Shown: in pieces, positions 33,567 through 41,993 of the stretch
Layout: each line of letters opens with the position of its first letter
Numbering within the stretch: position 1 is the first letter of the stretch
Assembly (NCBI GenBank): GCA_020635855.1
Contig: JACJYZ010000002.1
Coordinates: 806,001 to 870,000 of the forward strand
Source: Flavobacteriales bacterium
GTDB taxonomy: Bacteria; Bacteroidota; Bacteroidia; JACJYZ01
Reading direction: 5' to 3'
Length of the DNA: 64,000 nucleotides
Notes under the pieces: generated by a model
What the model saw: only the letters and a program-made list of their open reading frames with translations
What the model was told of the DNA's origin: nothing
Databases searched by the model: none
Made by a program: the position numbers and the translations under genes

Positions 33567-34316
33567 TTATATTTCATCTGTTGGGCGGGGCGTTGACCTT
33601 TTCCAGAACTGCCACCACCTTTTCTTTCTAATGATAGTAAGTTCGCCCAGGATGGTTGTCTTCATGGGGATAACCAAAAATTCTTTTGTCAGGGGTAGGT
33701 CTTCTTTTCTTATTGCTATTTCTGCGTCTTCATACCCAACATATCGGATGATCAGAAGGGATATGTTCGTCAACAAACCATCCGGAATAACCAACTTAAA
33801 TTCACCATTGATGTCAGTAGCGACCCCTGTTTCTGTATTCTGTATTTGAACGGTGGCAAAGACTATGGGTTCTTTGGTCTCCGCATCCAATACCTTTCCT
33901 TGGATAACATTTTTCAAGCTGTCCACCACCTGTTCATTGTTCGCAACGGATGGAGGCTTCACCATTTCCGCATTCACATCAATGAACACATTCGTTTGGG
34001 CGATGATTGGTTTTGTTGCCAATGCCTTGCTACCGGTGCCGATCAGTAAGAGTCCGGCCAGGATGTTCGGGAACCGGGAGCGGTGGGTGTTACGGGGTGT
34101 TATGATCGGACGGTTCAGCTGATGGGTGTTCAGGCGGCCGCACAATCCGCCGGATGCGTTCTGGATGATGTTCAGGATTTCCGCGTCGGTGAGCCCGGTG
34201 AAATCCACCACCGTTTTGGCGCAATGCGAGCAATGTCTTCCGAGGTCATTCTTCGTCATGGAAGTCCAATCCTCTGTGCAGGGAGTAGGCACATTCAACT
34301 TGTATTCCTGTCGCAT
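33567..34316 (-). CDS. Carboxypeptidase-regulatory-like domain protein with Cys-rich N-terminus
   Basis: The 249-residue protein begins with the Bacteroidota pattern PCTEDWTSMTKNDLGRHCSHCAKTVVDFTGLTDAEI... (Cys13, 29, 32, 59), which may bind a metal. One membrane helix (about 83-101) follows, then a CarboxypepD_reg-like beta-sandwich (GKVLDAETKEPIVFATVQIQNTETGVATDINGEFKL) and a basic tail. It is probably an inner-membrane protein with a periplasmic domain. The GC content falls in this gene and the next three. Confidence 0.8.
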   Translation of the reverse strand: MRQEYKLNVPTPCTEDWTSMTKNDLGRHCSHCAKTVVDFTGLTDAEILNIIQNASGGLCGRLNTHQLNRPIITPRNTHRSRFPNILAGLLLIGTGSKALATKPIIAQTNVFIDVNAEMVKPPSVANNEQVVDSLKNVIQGKVLDAETKEPIVFATVQIQNTETGVATDINGEFKLVIPDGLLTNISLLIIRYVGYEDAEIAIRKEDLPLTKEFLVIPMKTTILGELTIIRKKRWWQFWKRSTPRPTDEI

Positions 34317-34465
34317 CTTGTGTGGTTCTATTATTTACAAGATACAACGTGAAATAAAACAAAAGAGACGCGATGTCCGAACGGTGGGTGTGGTTGTGTG
34401 AGTGGTAGGGGATAGAGGGTGAGGAGGAGGTAGGAATCGTAAATTCCGTTGACATTGAGGTGGAA

Positions 34466-34828
34466 TTATAGTGCATTTTTTATTTGCAAAGCAATCAATT
34501 CGAGATATTCTTTTCTTTTCATGAATTTCCAAGCCCAATTTAAAAATTTCTGTTGCCCAGGTTTGATGAATTTATATCGATTTCGGATTTCTGGTTCCAA
34601 GTCTTCAAGCGAAATTTCTTTTTCTTTGATTTGAATCAAAAACCAAGGATTCTCACCGGATAGATACCACATCAACGTCAGCCTTATATCATTCTTTTTA
34701 TATGTCAATGTGGATTCGGTTCCAAATACTGCAAATGATTTTTCGAACCCGTCTTTTTCAAGAAATGTAAAAACTCTCTCGCAATCTTTTCTAATCTGAC
34801 TTTTAAAGATATCAGTTATGAAGTTCAT
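34466..34828 (-). CDS. Hypothetical protein, AT-rich
   Basis: A 120-residue cytoplasmic protein beginning MNFITDIFKSQIRKDCERVF. It shows mixed alpha/beta character with many Lys, Glu and aromatic residues, and no signal peptide or known motif. The base composition is clearly more AT-rich than the core genes. I do not recognise it; size and composition resemble horizontally moved orphan or immunity-type proteins. Confidence 0.6.
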   Translation of the reverse strand: MNFITDIFKSQIRKDCERVFTFLEKDGFEKSFAVFGTESTLTYKKNDIRLTLMWYLSGENPWFLIQIKEKEISLEDLEPEIRNRYKFIKPGQQKFLNWAWKFMKRKEYLELIALQIKNAL

Positions 34829-34863
34829 TTCTGGTTGGCGGGTTAATTATTGGGCTTGATAAT

Positions 34864-35292
34864 TTAATGAATGGTGCTGATGTAGTTACGTCCTCGGATT
34901 CTCTGGAATCTATGTTCTCTCGGTGTGTTTCGTGGGCAAATGAAAAAAGTGGTGTCCTGTTCGGTTACAATGTATATGATCGGCGTTCCTATTGTGGCGG
35001 GTTGCAACAAAGTGGCCATGCCTGGTTGCAGGTTGAATGTATATCGATGCGCCATTGCATCCTTGGTGATAGGGGTTGATGTAGTTGCCCGGACGTAGGT
35101 TTTTAAATTGAGTTTTTCCGATGAAGGAAACAGCCGGATAGAGTCTTCCGAGGGAGGATTGTAGGGGTCTGTGAAAACCTCAATGACTTTTTCCTGGGAT
35201 GATTCATTTGAAACATAAAGCAACATGGCAGGGTCACAGCCGGTTGCTGTCAGCAAGAGCAGAAGATAAAGGAAGGTTTTGGTGTGAGACAT
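34864..35292 (-). CDS. Hypothetical lipoprotein
   Basis: The 142-residue product has a clean signal peptide with lipobox TATGC (Cys19). The mature part is predicted beta-rich (AMLLYVSNESSQEKVIEVFTD; GTPIIYIVTEQDTTFFICP). No known family recognised. It is one of a run of minus-strand small genes with wide spacing. Confidence 0.65.
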   Translation of the reverse strand: MSHTKTFLYLLLLLTATGCDPAMLLYVSNESSQEKVIEVFTDPYNPPSEDSIRLFPSSEKLNLKTYVRATTSTPITKDAMAHRYTFNLQPGMATLLQPATIGTPIIYIVTEQDTTFFICPRNTPREHRFQRIRGRNYISTIH

Positions 35293-35337
35293 GGAATCGG
35301 TATTGTCGGCGTATGCTGCCTTTCGTCCGGTTTATGC

Positions 35338-35607
35338 TTACCTATTCTTTAGTGATTTCTTTAATTCATTGATCAAAAAATCCGCTATTTCCCATTGCTC
35401 TTTTGTCATGATTTGCCTGTCCGATTTTAGAACCCGTTCAAAGGCAAACATAAACTCGTACCAGCCGTCTGTTAGGCCGTTATTGTGTTTCTGTGCGTCT
35501 CTCAGCTTAGAGCTGATTTCTGTTTTGCCATCCGAATTTAAGAGGTCAATTAATTCATCAAATATTTTCCAATAGTCTTGCCAGTCTATTAAAATATACT
35601 TTTTCAT
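35338..35607 (-). CDS. Small hypothetical helical protein
   Basis: An 89-residue acidic/basic helical protein (DYWKIFDELIDLLNSDG, GWYEFMFAFERVL, EQWEIADFLINELKKSL). AT-rich, no signal peptide. It looks like small orphan immunity-type proteins, but no toxin gene is next to it, so no function is assigned. Confidence 0.6.
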   Translation of the reverse strand: MKKYILIDWQDYWKIFDELIDLLNSDGKTEISSKLRDAQKHNNGLTDGWYEFMFAFERVLKSDRQIMTKEQWEIADFLINELKKSLKNR

Positions 35608-36003
35608 TTTAACGAGATTTTCTGCTTGTGGTATGATAGGTGTGTTTACGAACCATGCTTGCGCGGATTTGTAATCCGTGCCTCACTCACCCCTCCCTCT
35701 TGCATACCTCCGGCATGCCGGTAATCATTTGTCAAACCGTTTTCTATAAACCTATTACTCCTCCGGAGTAAGCCGCTACACATCTGACGGCCGCCAACTT
35801 GCGACTTGCAACTTCATGTGGCGTACCTATGGCACGCTTTCATCTCCCATCCAACCTTATGCCACCCATGTGTTGCTCCTATGGAGCAAATTGCCAAACA
35901 TCCCTGGCCGCCAACTTGCTTGCCCGCCCGTAGCTTTAACGAAGGAGGGAGACTCGCCACTCGCCACTCCCCCAATTCCTAATTCCTAATCCCTAATTAT
36001 TAA
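35608..36003. repeat. Intergenic repeat cluster: two G modules, F module, GGATTTG palindrome
   Basis: 35660-35682 is the third GCGCGGATTTGTAATCCGTGC palindrome. 35702-35792 is a diverged G module (ACCTCCGGCATGC ... TTACTCCTCCGGAGTAA). 35817-35906 is a good G module in reverse orientation and 35908-35960 a matching F module, so 35817-35960 is a near-complete inverted copy of 7531-7672. Short CTAATTCCTAATCCCTAATTATTAATTA units follow up to the mutase gene. No gene is seen. Confidence 0.75.
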
Positions 36004-37575
36004 TTATCCCCTAAACTCTCCGAAAACATTTCGCATCACGTCCGAAATCTCCCCCAGCGTGGCATAGGCTTCCACAGCACGCAGAATATGTGGCATCACG
36101 TTCTCGTCGGATTTGGCGGCAGCTTCCAGTTGCTGCAAGCATTGGATAACGGCTGCATTGTCGCGGGATGCTTTCACCTCGTGGAGCTTGCGCACCTGGT
36201 CGTCGCGGACTTTGTCATCCACCTGGAACAGGTCCACCTCGTTTTGCTCGCCGCCGGTGTAGGCATTCACGCCCACGATGATCTTTTCTTTCTGCTCGAT
36301 GTCGCGCTGGTACCTGTAGGCTGAGTCGGAGATTTCACGTTGGATGAAGCCTTCTTCGATGGCCTGTACGGCGCCGCCCATCTGGTCGATGCGGGTGATG
36401 TACTCCATGACTTTCTGCTCGAGTTCTTCGGTGAGGGCTTCCACGAAGTAGGAGCCGGCGAGGGGGTCTACGGTGTCGGCCACGCCGCTTTCGTTGGCGA
36501 TGATCTGCTGGGTACGCAGGGCGATGGTGGCTGCCTCTTCTGTGGGAAGGGCCAGCGCCTCGTCGAAGCCGTTGGTGTGGAGCGACTGGGTGCCGCCGAG
36601 CACGGCGGACAAGGCCTGCAGTCCCACGCGCACAATGTTGTTATGCGGTTGCTGGGCGGTGAGGGTGCTGCCGCCGGTTTGGGTGTGGAAGCGCAGCATC
36701 TGTGCCTTCGGGTCGGTGGCGCCGAGTTCTTTGGTGATGCGGGCCCAGATACGTCGGGCGGCGCGGAACTTGGCCACTTCTTCGAACAGGTTGTTGTGGG
36801 CGTTGAAGAAGAAAGAGATGCGTCGTGCGAACACGTTGATGTCGAGGCCGCGGTCCTGGGCGGCTTTCACGTAAGCTTTGCCGTTGGCGAGGGTGAAGGC
36901 GAGCTCCTGCACGGCCGTTGCGCCGGCTTCGCGGATGTGGTATCCGGAAACGGAGATGGTGTTCCACTTGGGTAGTTCGCGGCTGCAGTAGTCGAAGATG
37001 TCGGTGATGATGCGCATCGACGGCTTGGGCGGGTAGATGTAGGTGCCGCGGGCAGCGTACTCCTTCAGCAGGTCGTTCTGGATGGTGCCGGAGATCTTGC
37101 TGAGGTCGGCGCCTTGTTTTTTCGCCAGTGCGATGTACATGGCCAGCAGGGTGGAGGCGGTGGAGTTGATGGTCATGGAGGTGGACACCTGCTCGAGTGA
37201 GATGCCGTCGAACAGGATCTCGATGTCGCGGAGGGTGTCGATGGCCACGCCTGATTTGCCCACTTCGCCTTCGGAGAGTTCGTGGTCGGAGTCGTAGCCG
37301 ATCTGCGTGGGCAGGTCAAAGGCCACGGAGAGTCCGGTGGTGCCGTTGTTCAGCAGGTAGTGGTAGCGCTTGTTGGATTCTTCGGCGGTGGAGAACCCGG
37401 CGTACTGGCGCATGGTCCAGAAGCGGGTGCGGTACATGCTGTCCTGCACGCCGCGGGTGTAGGGGAACTGACCGGGCTGCTCGCCGTCGGTCGGACCGTA
37501 CACACGTTTGATTTCAATGCCGGATTCGGTACAGAATGCGGACTTCCGTTCTTTCAGGTGATCTGTTTTGCTCAT
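36004..37575 (-). CDS. Methylmalonyl-CoA mutase catalytic (alpha/large) subunit
   Basis: The 523-residue TIM-barrel protein holds RQYAGFSTAEESN, GLSVAFDLPTQIGYDSD and HTQTGGSTLTAQQPHNN. It lacks the cobalamin-binding C-terminal domain, so it needs a separate B12 subunit that is not in this window. Tyr58 in RQYAGFST matches the methylmalonyl-CoA mutase residue, whereas isobutyryl-CoA mutases have Phe there; this favours methylmalonyl-CoA/succinyl-CoA interconversion. No cobalamin riboswitch is seen upstream. Confidence 0.88.
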   Translation of the reverse strand: MSKTDHLKERKSAFCTESGIEIKRVYGPTDGEQPGQFPYTRGVQDSMYRTRFWTMRQYAGFSTAEESNKRYHYLLNNGTTGLSVAFDLPTQIGYDSDHELSEGEVGKSGVAIDTLRDIEILFDGISLEQVSTSMTINSTASTLLAMYIALAKKQGADLSKISGTIQNDLLKEYAARGTYIYPPKPSMRIITDIFDYCSRELPKWNTISVSGYHIREAGATAVQELAFTLANGKAYVKAAQDRGLDINVFARRISFFFNAHNNLFEEVAKFRAARRIWARITKELGATDPKAQMLRFHTQTGGSTLTAQQPHNNIVRVGLQALSAVLGGTQSLHTNGFDEALALPTEEAATIALRTQQIIANESGVADTVDPLAGSYFVEALTEELEQKVMEYITRIDQMGGAVQAIEEGFIQREISDSAYRYQRDIEQKEKIIVGVNAYTGGEQNEVDLFQVDDKVRDDQVRKLHEVKASRDNAAVIQCLQQLEAAAKSDENVMPHILRAVEAYATLGEISDVMRNVFGEFRG

Positions 37576-38282
37576 GTTTGCTTGACATCTACTACACGGC
37601 TAATGTAAGACAAATGTGGGGATGTGTAATTGGTCAATAGTCAGTGGTCAATGGCCTGCCCGTCCGTAACGGAGTGAAGGCGGGTCAATAGGGCCGGATG
37701 TCATTGGCGCGACCGGAGGGAGCCAGTCATGAGTCGCAAGTTTCAAGTCGCGAGTCTCAAGTTGGCAGTAATGGACATTAGGACAGCCTGCTCCATAGGA
37801 GGAATACATGGGTGGCAACCAGAAGATGATTTGAAAATGTGGGAATGTGGTCATTTGAAAATGAACATCACGCAACCGAAGGGAGGCTCGCGCCTTTTCA
37901 ATGGCATCCGGCATACGTTGGCCGGGCGCCCATTCGTAATTCGTCATTTGTCATTATCCCGGGGCACACGAATCCCCGCCCCAGTTCAAGTTAGGATGTT
38001 TATCAATATCAAAGGAGACAAACTGATGCATGAACTTGCATGTGTAAGGAACGGCGGTGATTTTGTTGTTGGATGTTCGTTTATTGTTGTTCGAGACGGT
38101 AGTAGGTAGAAGTTTGCGGGAAGGGGAATAGTTGGGTGGTCAATAGTCAATGGCCTGCCCGCCCGTAACAGCGTGGAGGCGGGTCAATGGGGGCGGATGT
38201 CATTGACGCGACCGGAGGGAGCCATTGACAGCGCAGCGCACTGACACGACCGGAGGGAGTAACTGCCGTGAAACTCGCGACT
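37576..38282. repeat. Intergenic region with two GCCTGCCCGTCCGTAAC repeats and other fragments
   Basis: Two direct copies of an element of about 80 bp lie at 37652-37728 and 38150-38229: GGCCTGCCCGYCCGTAAC, GGCGGGTCAAT, then GCGCGACCGGAGGGAGCC. A third, broken one is at 48658-48745. 37776-37812 is a part of module G, and 37735-37765 holds CAAGTTTCAAGTCGCGAGTC units. A 126-codon ORF (37729-38109) runs through these repeats and is not taken as a gene. From 38000 to 38110 I see nothing definable. Confidence 0.65.
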
Positions 38283-38765
38283 TCACTTTATCAGCCCTTC
38301 CAACTCAGCAAGCTTCTCCCCCTCCATCTTCCCTGTAAACGTCTTCACCAGCTTCCCCGACCTGTCATACACGAACGTGCGCGGGTATACGCGTGAAAGG
38401 CCTTTGTTGAAGTCGTAGGCGTGGGACGGATCCACCTGGATGAAATCAAATGCAGTGCGTGACAGGAAGTTCTTCACCTTCTCCGGGTCTTCTGCGGATA
38501 CGGCCAGGAACACCACGCGGTCGTCGGACGCGTATGCGTTTTTCAGCTGGTTCAATGCGGGAATCTCGGCCACACACGGCGGACACCACGTGGCCCACAG
38601 GTTCACCACCACCACTTTGTTTGAGATGGAGGCATGGGGGAGGATTGAGCCATCCAGCAGTTGGAGGTCACCACCCGGCAGGTCTTTCTTCGCCACATAC
38701 CGGAAGTAGAAGAAGGATGCCCCGGCGATGCCGATGAGAAAGATGTACCATCTGAGTTTGCTCAT
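38283..38765 (-). CDS. TlpA-like thiol-disulfide oxidoreductase
   Basis: This 160-residue protein has an N-terminal membrane anchor (about 5-22) and a periplasmic thioredoxin domain with WATWCPPC (Cys61, Cys64) and a cis-Pro near YPRTFVYD. It should reduce disulfides in the periplasm, for example in cytochrome c maturation. It stands alone between repeat regions. Confidence 0.9.
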   Translation of the reverse strand: MSKLRWYIFLIGIAGASFFYFRYVAKKDLPGGDLQLLDGSILPHASISNKVVVVNLWATWCPPCVAEIPALNQLKNAYASDDRVVFLAVSAEDPEKVKNFLSRTAFDFIQVDPSHAYDFNKGLSRVYPRTFVYDRSGKLVKTFTGKMEGEKLAELEGLIK

Positions 38766-39075
38766 GGGGGAGTTGTAAATGGTAAAGAGGTAAGGAAGTA
38801 AGGAGGTAAGGAGGTAAGGAGGTAAGGAAGTAAGGAGGGAAGGGGGTAAGGGGGTGAAATGGTAAAAGGTTGCAAAGGAGGAATGGATGGTTGGGAGTGG
38901 TTTTTAGCAGGTTAATGTGTGGTCAAAAGAAAGGAAAAGATACCATTTGTTTGCTTGATGTTTTGTGTTTTCAAAGCCACATACTACTTCCCCTTCCTTT
39001 ATTTACCTCTTTACTTCCTTACCCCCTTACTCCCTTACTCCCTTACTCCCTTACTCCCTTACCCCCTTACTCCCC
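38766..39075. repeat. Pair of inverted GGTAAGGAG / CTCCCTTAC arrays
   Basis: 38778-38860 has about nine units of GGTAAGGA(A/G)GTAAGGAG type. 38985-39074 has about ten units of CTTACTCCCTTACTCC type, the reverse complement. Some 125 bp of unique AT-rich sequence lies between. The arms could pair into one large hairpin. No gene. Confidence 0.8.
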
Positions 39076-39612
39076 TCAAACAAACAGCTGCTTCGCCTCA
39101 TTCCGTACGATCTGCAGCGCAATCCTCGTCGGGAGCTCCTCCAGCTCGTCGCCCAGTTGGAAGATGGCCTTGCTCAGGTCGAGCCCGTTGCCTTTGTCGC
39201 TCACCTGGGTGGAAGCAAGGTTGATCAGCTTGATGGTTTCTTCCTTCGCGCGTTGCGTAGCACTCCAGGCCTTGGCCGATACATATACCTGCTGGGTGAT
39301 GTTGTGCTCGAACTCGCTCCGCACCGCCGCCAGCAGCTCGCTGTGCAGTTGTTTGGCCGTCTTCACCGTGTTGCCATGCACACGCAGCACCATGCTGTCC
39401 GGACTGATCCTTTCCAGGAACAGCACCAGTCGCTCATAGGCCTGCATGCGTGCGGGCAGGGTGATTGATGAGTTGGCCTGCCTGACCTCCATCGCTTTCT
39501 TGCGGCTTTCGTTGTCGAGGAAGTTCTTCAGGGTATAATAGGCGGTCAGGAACACGACCGCTGCGGGTAAGATCAACTTCAGGATTTCGAACAGGGAATT
39601 GATGGCAGTCAT
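39076..39612 (-). CDS. Conserved hypothetical membrane-anchored protein
   Basis: The 178-residue protein has one N-terminal helix (about 8-30) and a long helical cytoplasmic part: coiled region NESRKKAMEVRQANSSITLPARMQAYERLVLFLERI, then RVHGNTVKTAKQLHSELLAAVRSEFEHNITQQVYVS. I recall similar proteins across Bacteroidota without a known role. It is divergent from the aminotransferase gene. Confidence 0.7.
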   Translation of the reverse strand: MTAINSLFEILKLILPAAVVFLTAYYTLKNFLDNESRKKAMEVRQANSSITLPARMQAYERLVLFLERISPDSMVLRVHGNTVKTAKQLHSELLAAVRSEFEHNITQQVYVSAKAWSATQRAKEETIKLINLASTQVSDKGNGLDLSKAIFQLGDELEELPTRIALQIVRNEAKQLFV

Positions 39613-39701
39613 ACACCAGGCTGATTTTGTTGAATTGCTAAATATCGGAATTTTTTGTCAGCTGCAGCGGGAGGGAGTGCAGAACGATCGGACAGAATGT
39701 G

Positions 39702-39709
39702 TAGCTTTG
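39702..39709 (+). promoter_or_regulatory. -7 promoter box, aminotransferase gene
   Basis: TAGCTTTG, an exact match, 29 nt before the ATG at 39739 and downstream of an in-frame ATG at 39655, which is thereby excluded. Confidence 0.6.
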
Positions 39710-39738
39710 CGTGTTGTTTTTCATACCCAAATAAAACC

Positions 39739-40932
39739 ATGGAAAGATTAGCGAAAAGGATGCAAGCGCTTTCGGAGTCGCAAACCATTGCGATGGCCCG
39801 TAAAGCAAGAGAATTGTCAGGCCAGGGCGTAGACGTGATCAGCCTCAGCCTGGGTGAACCCGACTTCAACACACCTGAGGTCGTGAAGGAAGCCGCACGA
39901 AAGGCCATCGAAGAGAACTTCACCTTCTACACCCACGTTTCCGGTTACCAGGAACTGCGTGAAGCCATCGCCCGTAAGTTGAAACGCGACAACAACCTCG
40001 ACTTCAAAGCCACCCAGATCGTGGTGTCCACCGGCGCCAAGCAATCCATCGCCAACGCCGTGCTCGCCCTCGTGGATCCGGGAGACGAAGTCATCATCCC
40101 CGCCCCATACTGGGTCAGCTACCTCGAGATCGTGAAGCTCGCCGAAGGCAAACCTGTGATCATTGAGGCCGGACTCGACAACGATTTCAAGGTGACCGCC
40201 GAGCAAATCAAAAAGGCCATCACCCCCAAAACCCGCCTTATCATGTTCAGCTCGCCGTGCAACCCCACCGGCAGCCTGTACTCGAAAGAAGAACTCAAGG
40301 CCATCGCCGATGTGCTCGCGGACTATCCCGAGATCTACATCATGAGCGATGAGATCTATGAATACATCAACTTCGTTGGTAAACACGAGTCGATCGCTCA
40401 GTTCGAAAACGTGCGCGACCGCGTGATCATCATCAACGGATGCTCCAAAGGTTATTCCATGACCGGATGGCGCCTCGGCTACATGGCCGCCCCCGAATGG
40501 ATCGCCAAAGCCTGCGACAAGATGCAGGGACAGATCACATCCGGTACCTGCTCCATCGGACAGAAAGCCGCACACCGTGCGGTGGAAATGGACCCGAAAG
40601 AGGTGAAGGAGATGGTGGATACCTTCCGCAAACGCCGCGACATCGTACTTGACATGATTGCAAAAATCCCGGGCATGAAGGTGAACAACCCCCAGGGTGC
40701 GTTCTACGTGTTCCCGGATGTGTCCGCTTTCTACGGCAAGTCGGCGAACGGCAAGAAGATCAACGACGGCAACGACCTCTGCATGTACCTCCTGGAAGAA
40801 GCCCACGTGGCCGCTGTTCCCGGCGAAGCATTCGGTACGCCTGACTACATCCGTCTGTCATATGCTACTTCCGACGAACGTCTGAAGGAAGCCTTCACCC
40901 GTGTAAAAGACGCCCTGGCCAAGCTCGCGTGA
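39739..40932 (+). CDS. PLP-dependent class I aminotransferase (aspartate aminotransferase type)
   Basis: The 397-residue enzyme shows SLGEPDFNTP, the PLP lysine Lys237 in NGCSKGYSMTGWRLGY, Asp204 and Tyr207 in IMSDEIYEYI, and an Arg for the alpha-carboxylate in PDYIRLSYA. It belongs to the Igamma AspC-like group common in Bacteroidota. The stop overlaps the GTG start of the heptose kinase by 4 nt. Confidence 0.93.
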   Translation: MERLAKRMQALSESQTIAMARKARELSGQGVDVISLSLGEPDFNTPEVVKEAARKAIEENFTFYTHVSGYQELREAIARKLKRDNNLDFKATQIVVSTGAKQSIANAVLALVDPGDEVIIPAPYWVSYLEIVKLAEGKPVIIEAGLDNDFKVTAEQIKKAITPKTRLIMFSSPCNPTGSLYSKEELKAIADVLADYPEIYIMSDEIYEYINFVGKHESIAQFENVRDRVIIINGCSKGYSMTGWRLGYMAAPEWIAKACDKMQGQITSGTCSIGQKAAHRAVEMDPKEVKEMVDTFRKRRDIVLDMIAKIPGMKVNNPQGAFYVFPDVSAFYGKSANGKKINDGNDLCMYLLEEAHVAAVPGEAFGTPDYIRLSYATSDERLKEAFTRVKDALAKLA

Positions 40933-41939
40933 GTCAGAAACGTTTTCCAGGATTCACATCGCCGGAAGCGCTCTTCCGTGCACTGGCCGACCAGTCGGTG
41001 CTGATCGTGGGAGACGTGATGGTGGATGCCTACTGGTGGGGCAAGGTGAACCGCATTTCACCCGAAGCGCCCGTGCCCGTGGTGGCCATTACCCATAAGG
41101 AACACCGCCTCGGAGGTGCCGCCAACGTGGCCAGGAACCTCCAGGCCATCGGTGCCAAAGCCATGGTGGCTGCCGTGGTAGGTGATGATGACGGAGGCAG
41201 GATCTGCCGCGGACTTTTTAAAAAAGCAGGTTTGGATGATGCCCTCCTCGTGGACGTACCCAACCGGCCTACGACCATCAAGTCCAGGATCATCGGCAAC
41301 CACCACCAGATGCTGCGCGTGGATGAGGAGACCGTGACACCGCTCGATACCGATGCCGAAGAAAAGGTGTGGCTGGCGATCCGCAACTGCATGGCAAGCG
41401 GAGAAGTGAAGGCGGTGCTGCTGGAGGATTACGACAAAGGACTCCTCACGCCCGGCCTGATCGACCGCATCATTGCCTTCGGAAAGGAAAAAGGAATTCC
41501 CGTTACGGTGGATCCCAAACGAAACCAGTTCCAGGTATATAAGGAAGCAACCCTGTTCAAACCCAACCTGCGCGAAATGGCGGAAGGCACCGGCAAAGAC
41601 CTGTCGGGCCACGACCTGAAAGGCCTGCAGGAAACCATGGAGGCGTTCCGCAAGGAGAAGGGACATGAAGTACTCATGGTGACCCTCGCCGAACAAGGCG
41701 TGGTGGTGCTTTCGGAAGATGGCTTCCGCCATATCCCTGCCGTGAAACGCGACATAGCCGATGTGTCCGGCGCCGGTGATACAGTGATCGGACTGGCCAC
41801 ATTGGGCATTTCCGCAGGACTCGCACCCGAAGATGCGGCGTTCCTCGCCAACCTGGGCGGCGGACTCGTATGTGAAAGCGTGGGCGTGGTTACCGTGCCG
41901 ATGGAAAGGCTTAAGGCCGAAGTTGAAAAGTTTTGGTAG
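40929..41939 (+). CDS. D-glycero-beta-D-manno-heptose-7-phosphate kinase-like PfkB kinase
   Basis: The 336-residue ribokinase-fold protein has LGGAANVARNLQAIG, a PfkB signature DVSGAGDTVIG near the C-terminus with the catalytic Asp, and TVDPKRNQFQVYKEATLFKPN. It corresponds to the first domain of HldE/RfaE (heptose for LPS core) without the nucleotidyltransferase domain. The start is a GTG overlapping the upstream stop, so it is co-translated with the aminotransferase. Specificity within PfkB is inferred. Confidence 0.85.
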   Translation: MSQKRFPGFTSPEALFRALADQSVLIVGDVMVDAYWWGKVNRISPEAPVPVVAITHKEHRLGGAANVARNLQAIGAKAMVAAVVGDDDGGRICRGLFKKAGLDDALLVDVPNRPTTIKSRIIGNHHQMLRVDEETVTPLDTDAEEKVWLAIRNCMASGEVKAVLLEDYDKGLLTPGLIDRIIAFGKEKGIPVTVDPKRNQFQVYKEATLFKPNLREMAEGTGKDLSGHDLKGLQETMEAFRKEKGHEVLMVTLAEQGVVVLSEDGFRHIPAVKRDIADVSGAGDTVIGLATLGISAGLAPEDAAFLANLGGGLVCESVGVVTVPMERLKAEVEKFW

Positions 41940-41968
41940 GATGAAGCGTGTGCTGATCGGGGATTGGC

Positions 41969-41976
41969 TACCTTTA
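41969..41976 (+). promoter_or_regulatory. -7-like box, trkH gene
   Basis: TACCTTTA (one mismatch to TAnnTTTG), 17 nt before the ATG at 41994; favours that start over the ATG-like codon at 41964. Confidence 0.45.
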
Positions 41977-41993
41977 TCCGTCACGTCTGGCCT

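Noticed and set aside
37576..37650. Cobalamin riboswitch upstream of the mutase gene
   Set aside because: The 75 nt before the start show no B12-box-like conserved segment and are too short for that riboswitch.
37729..38109. 126-codon plus-strand ORF between the mutase and TlpA genes
   Set aside because: Its first half reads through module G and CAAGTTTCAAG repeat units, it has no recognisable domain, and no promoter box precedes it.
38778..39074. Possible CRISPR array (repeated CTTACTCC units)
   Set aside because: Units are contiguous 8-10 bp without unique spacers, no cas genes are present and the two arrays are inverted copies.
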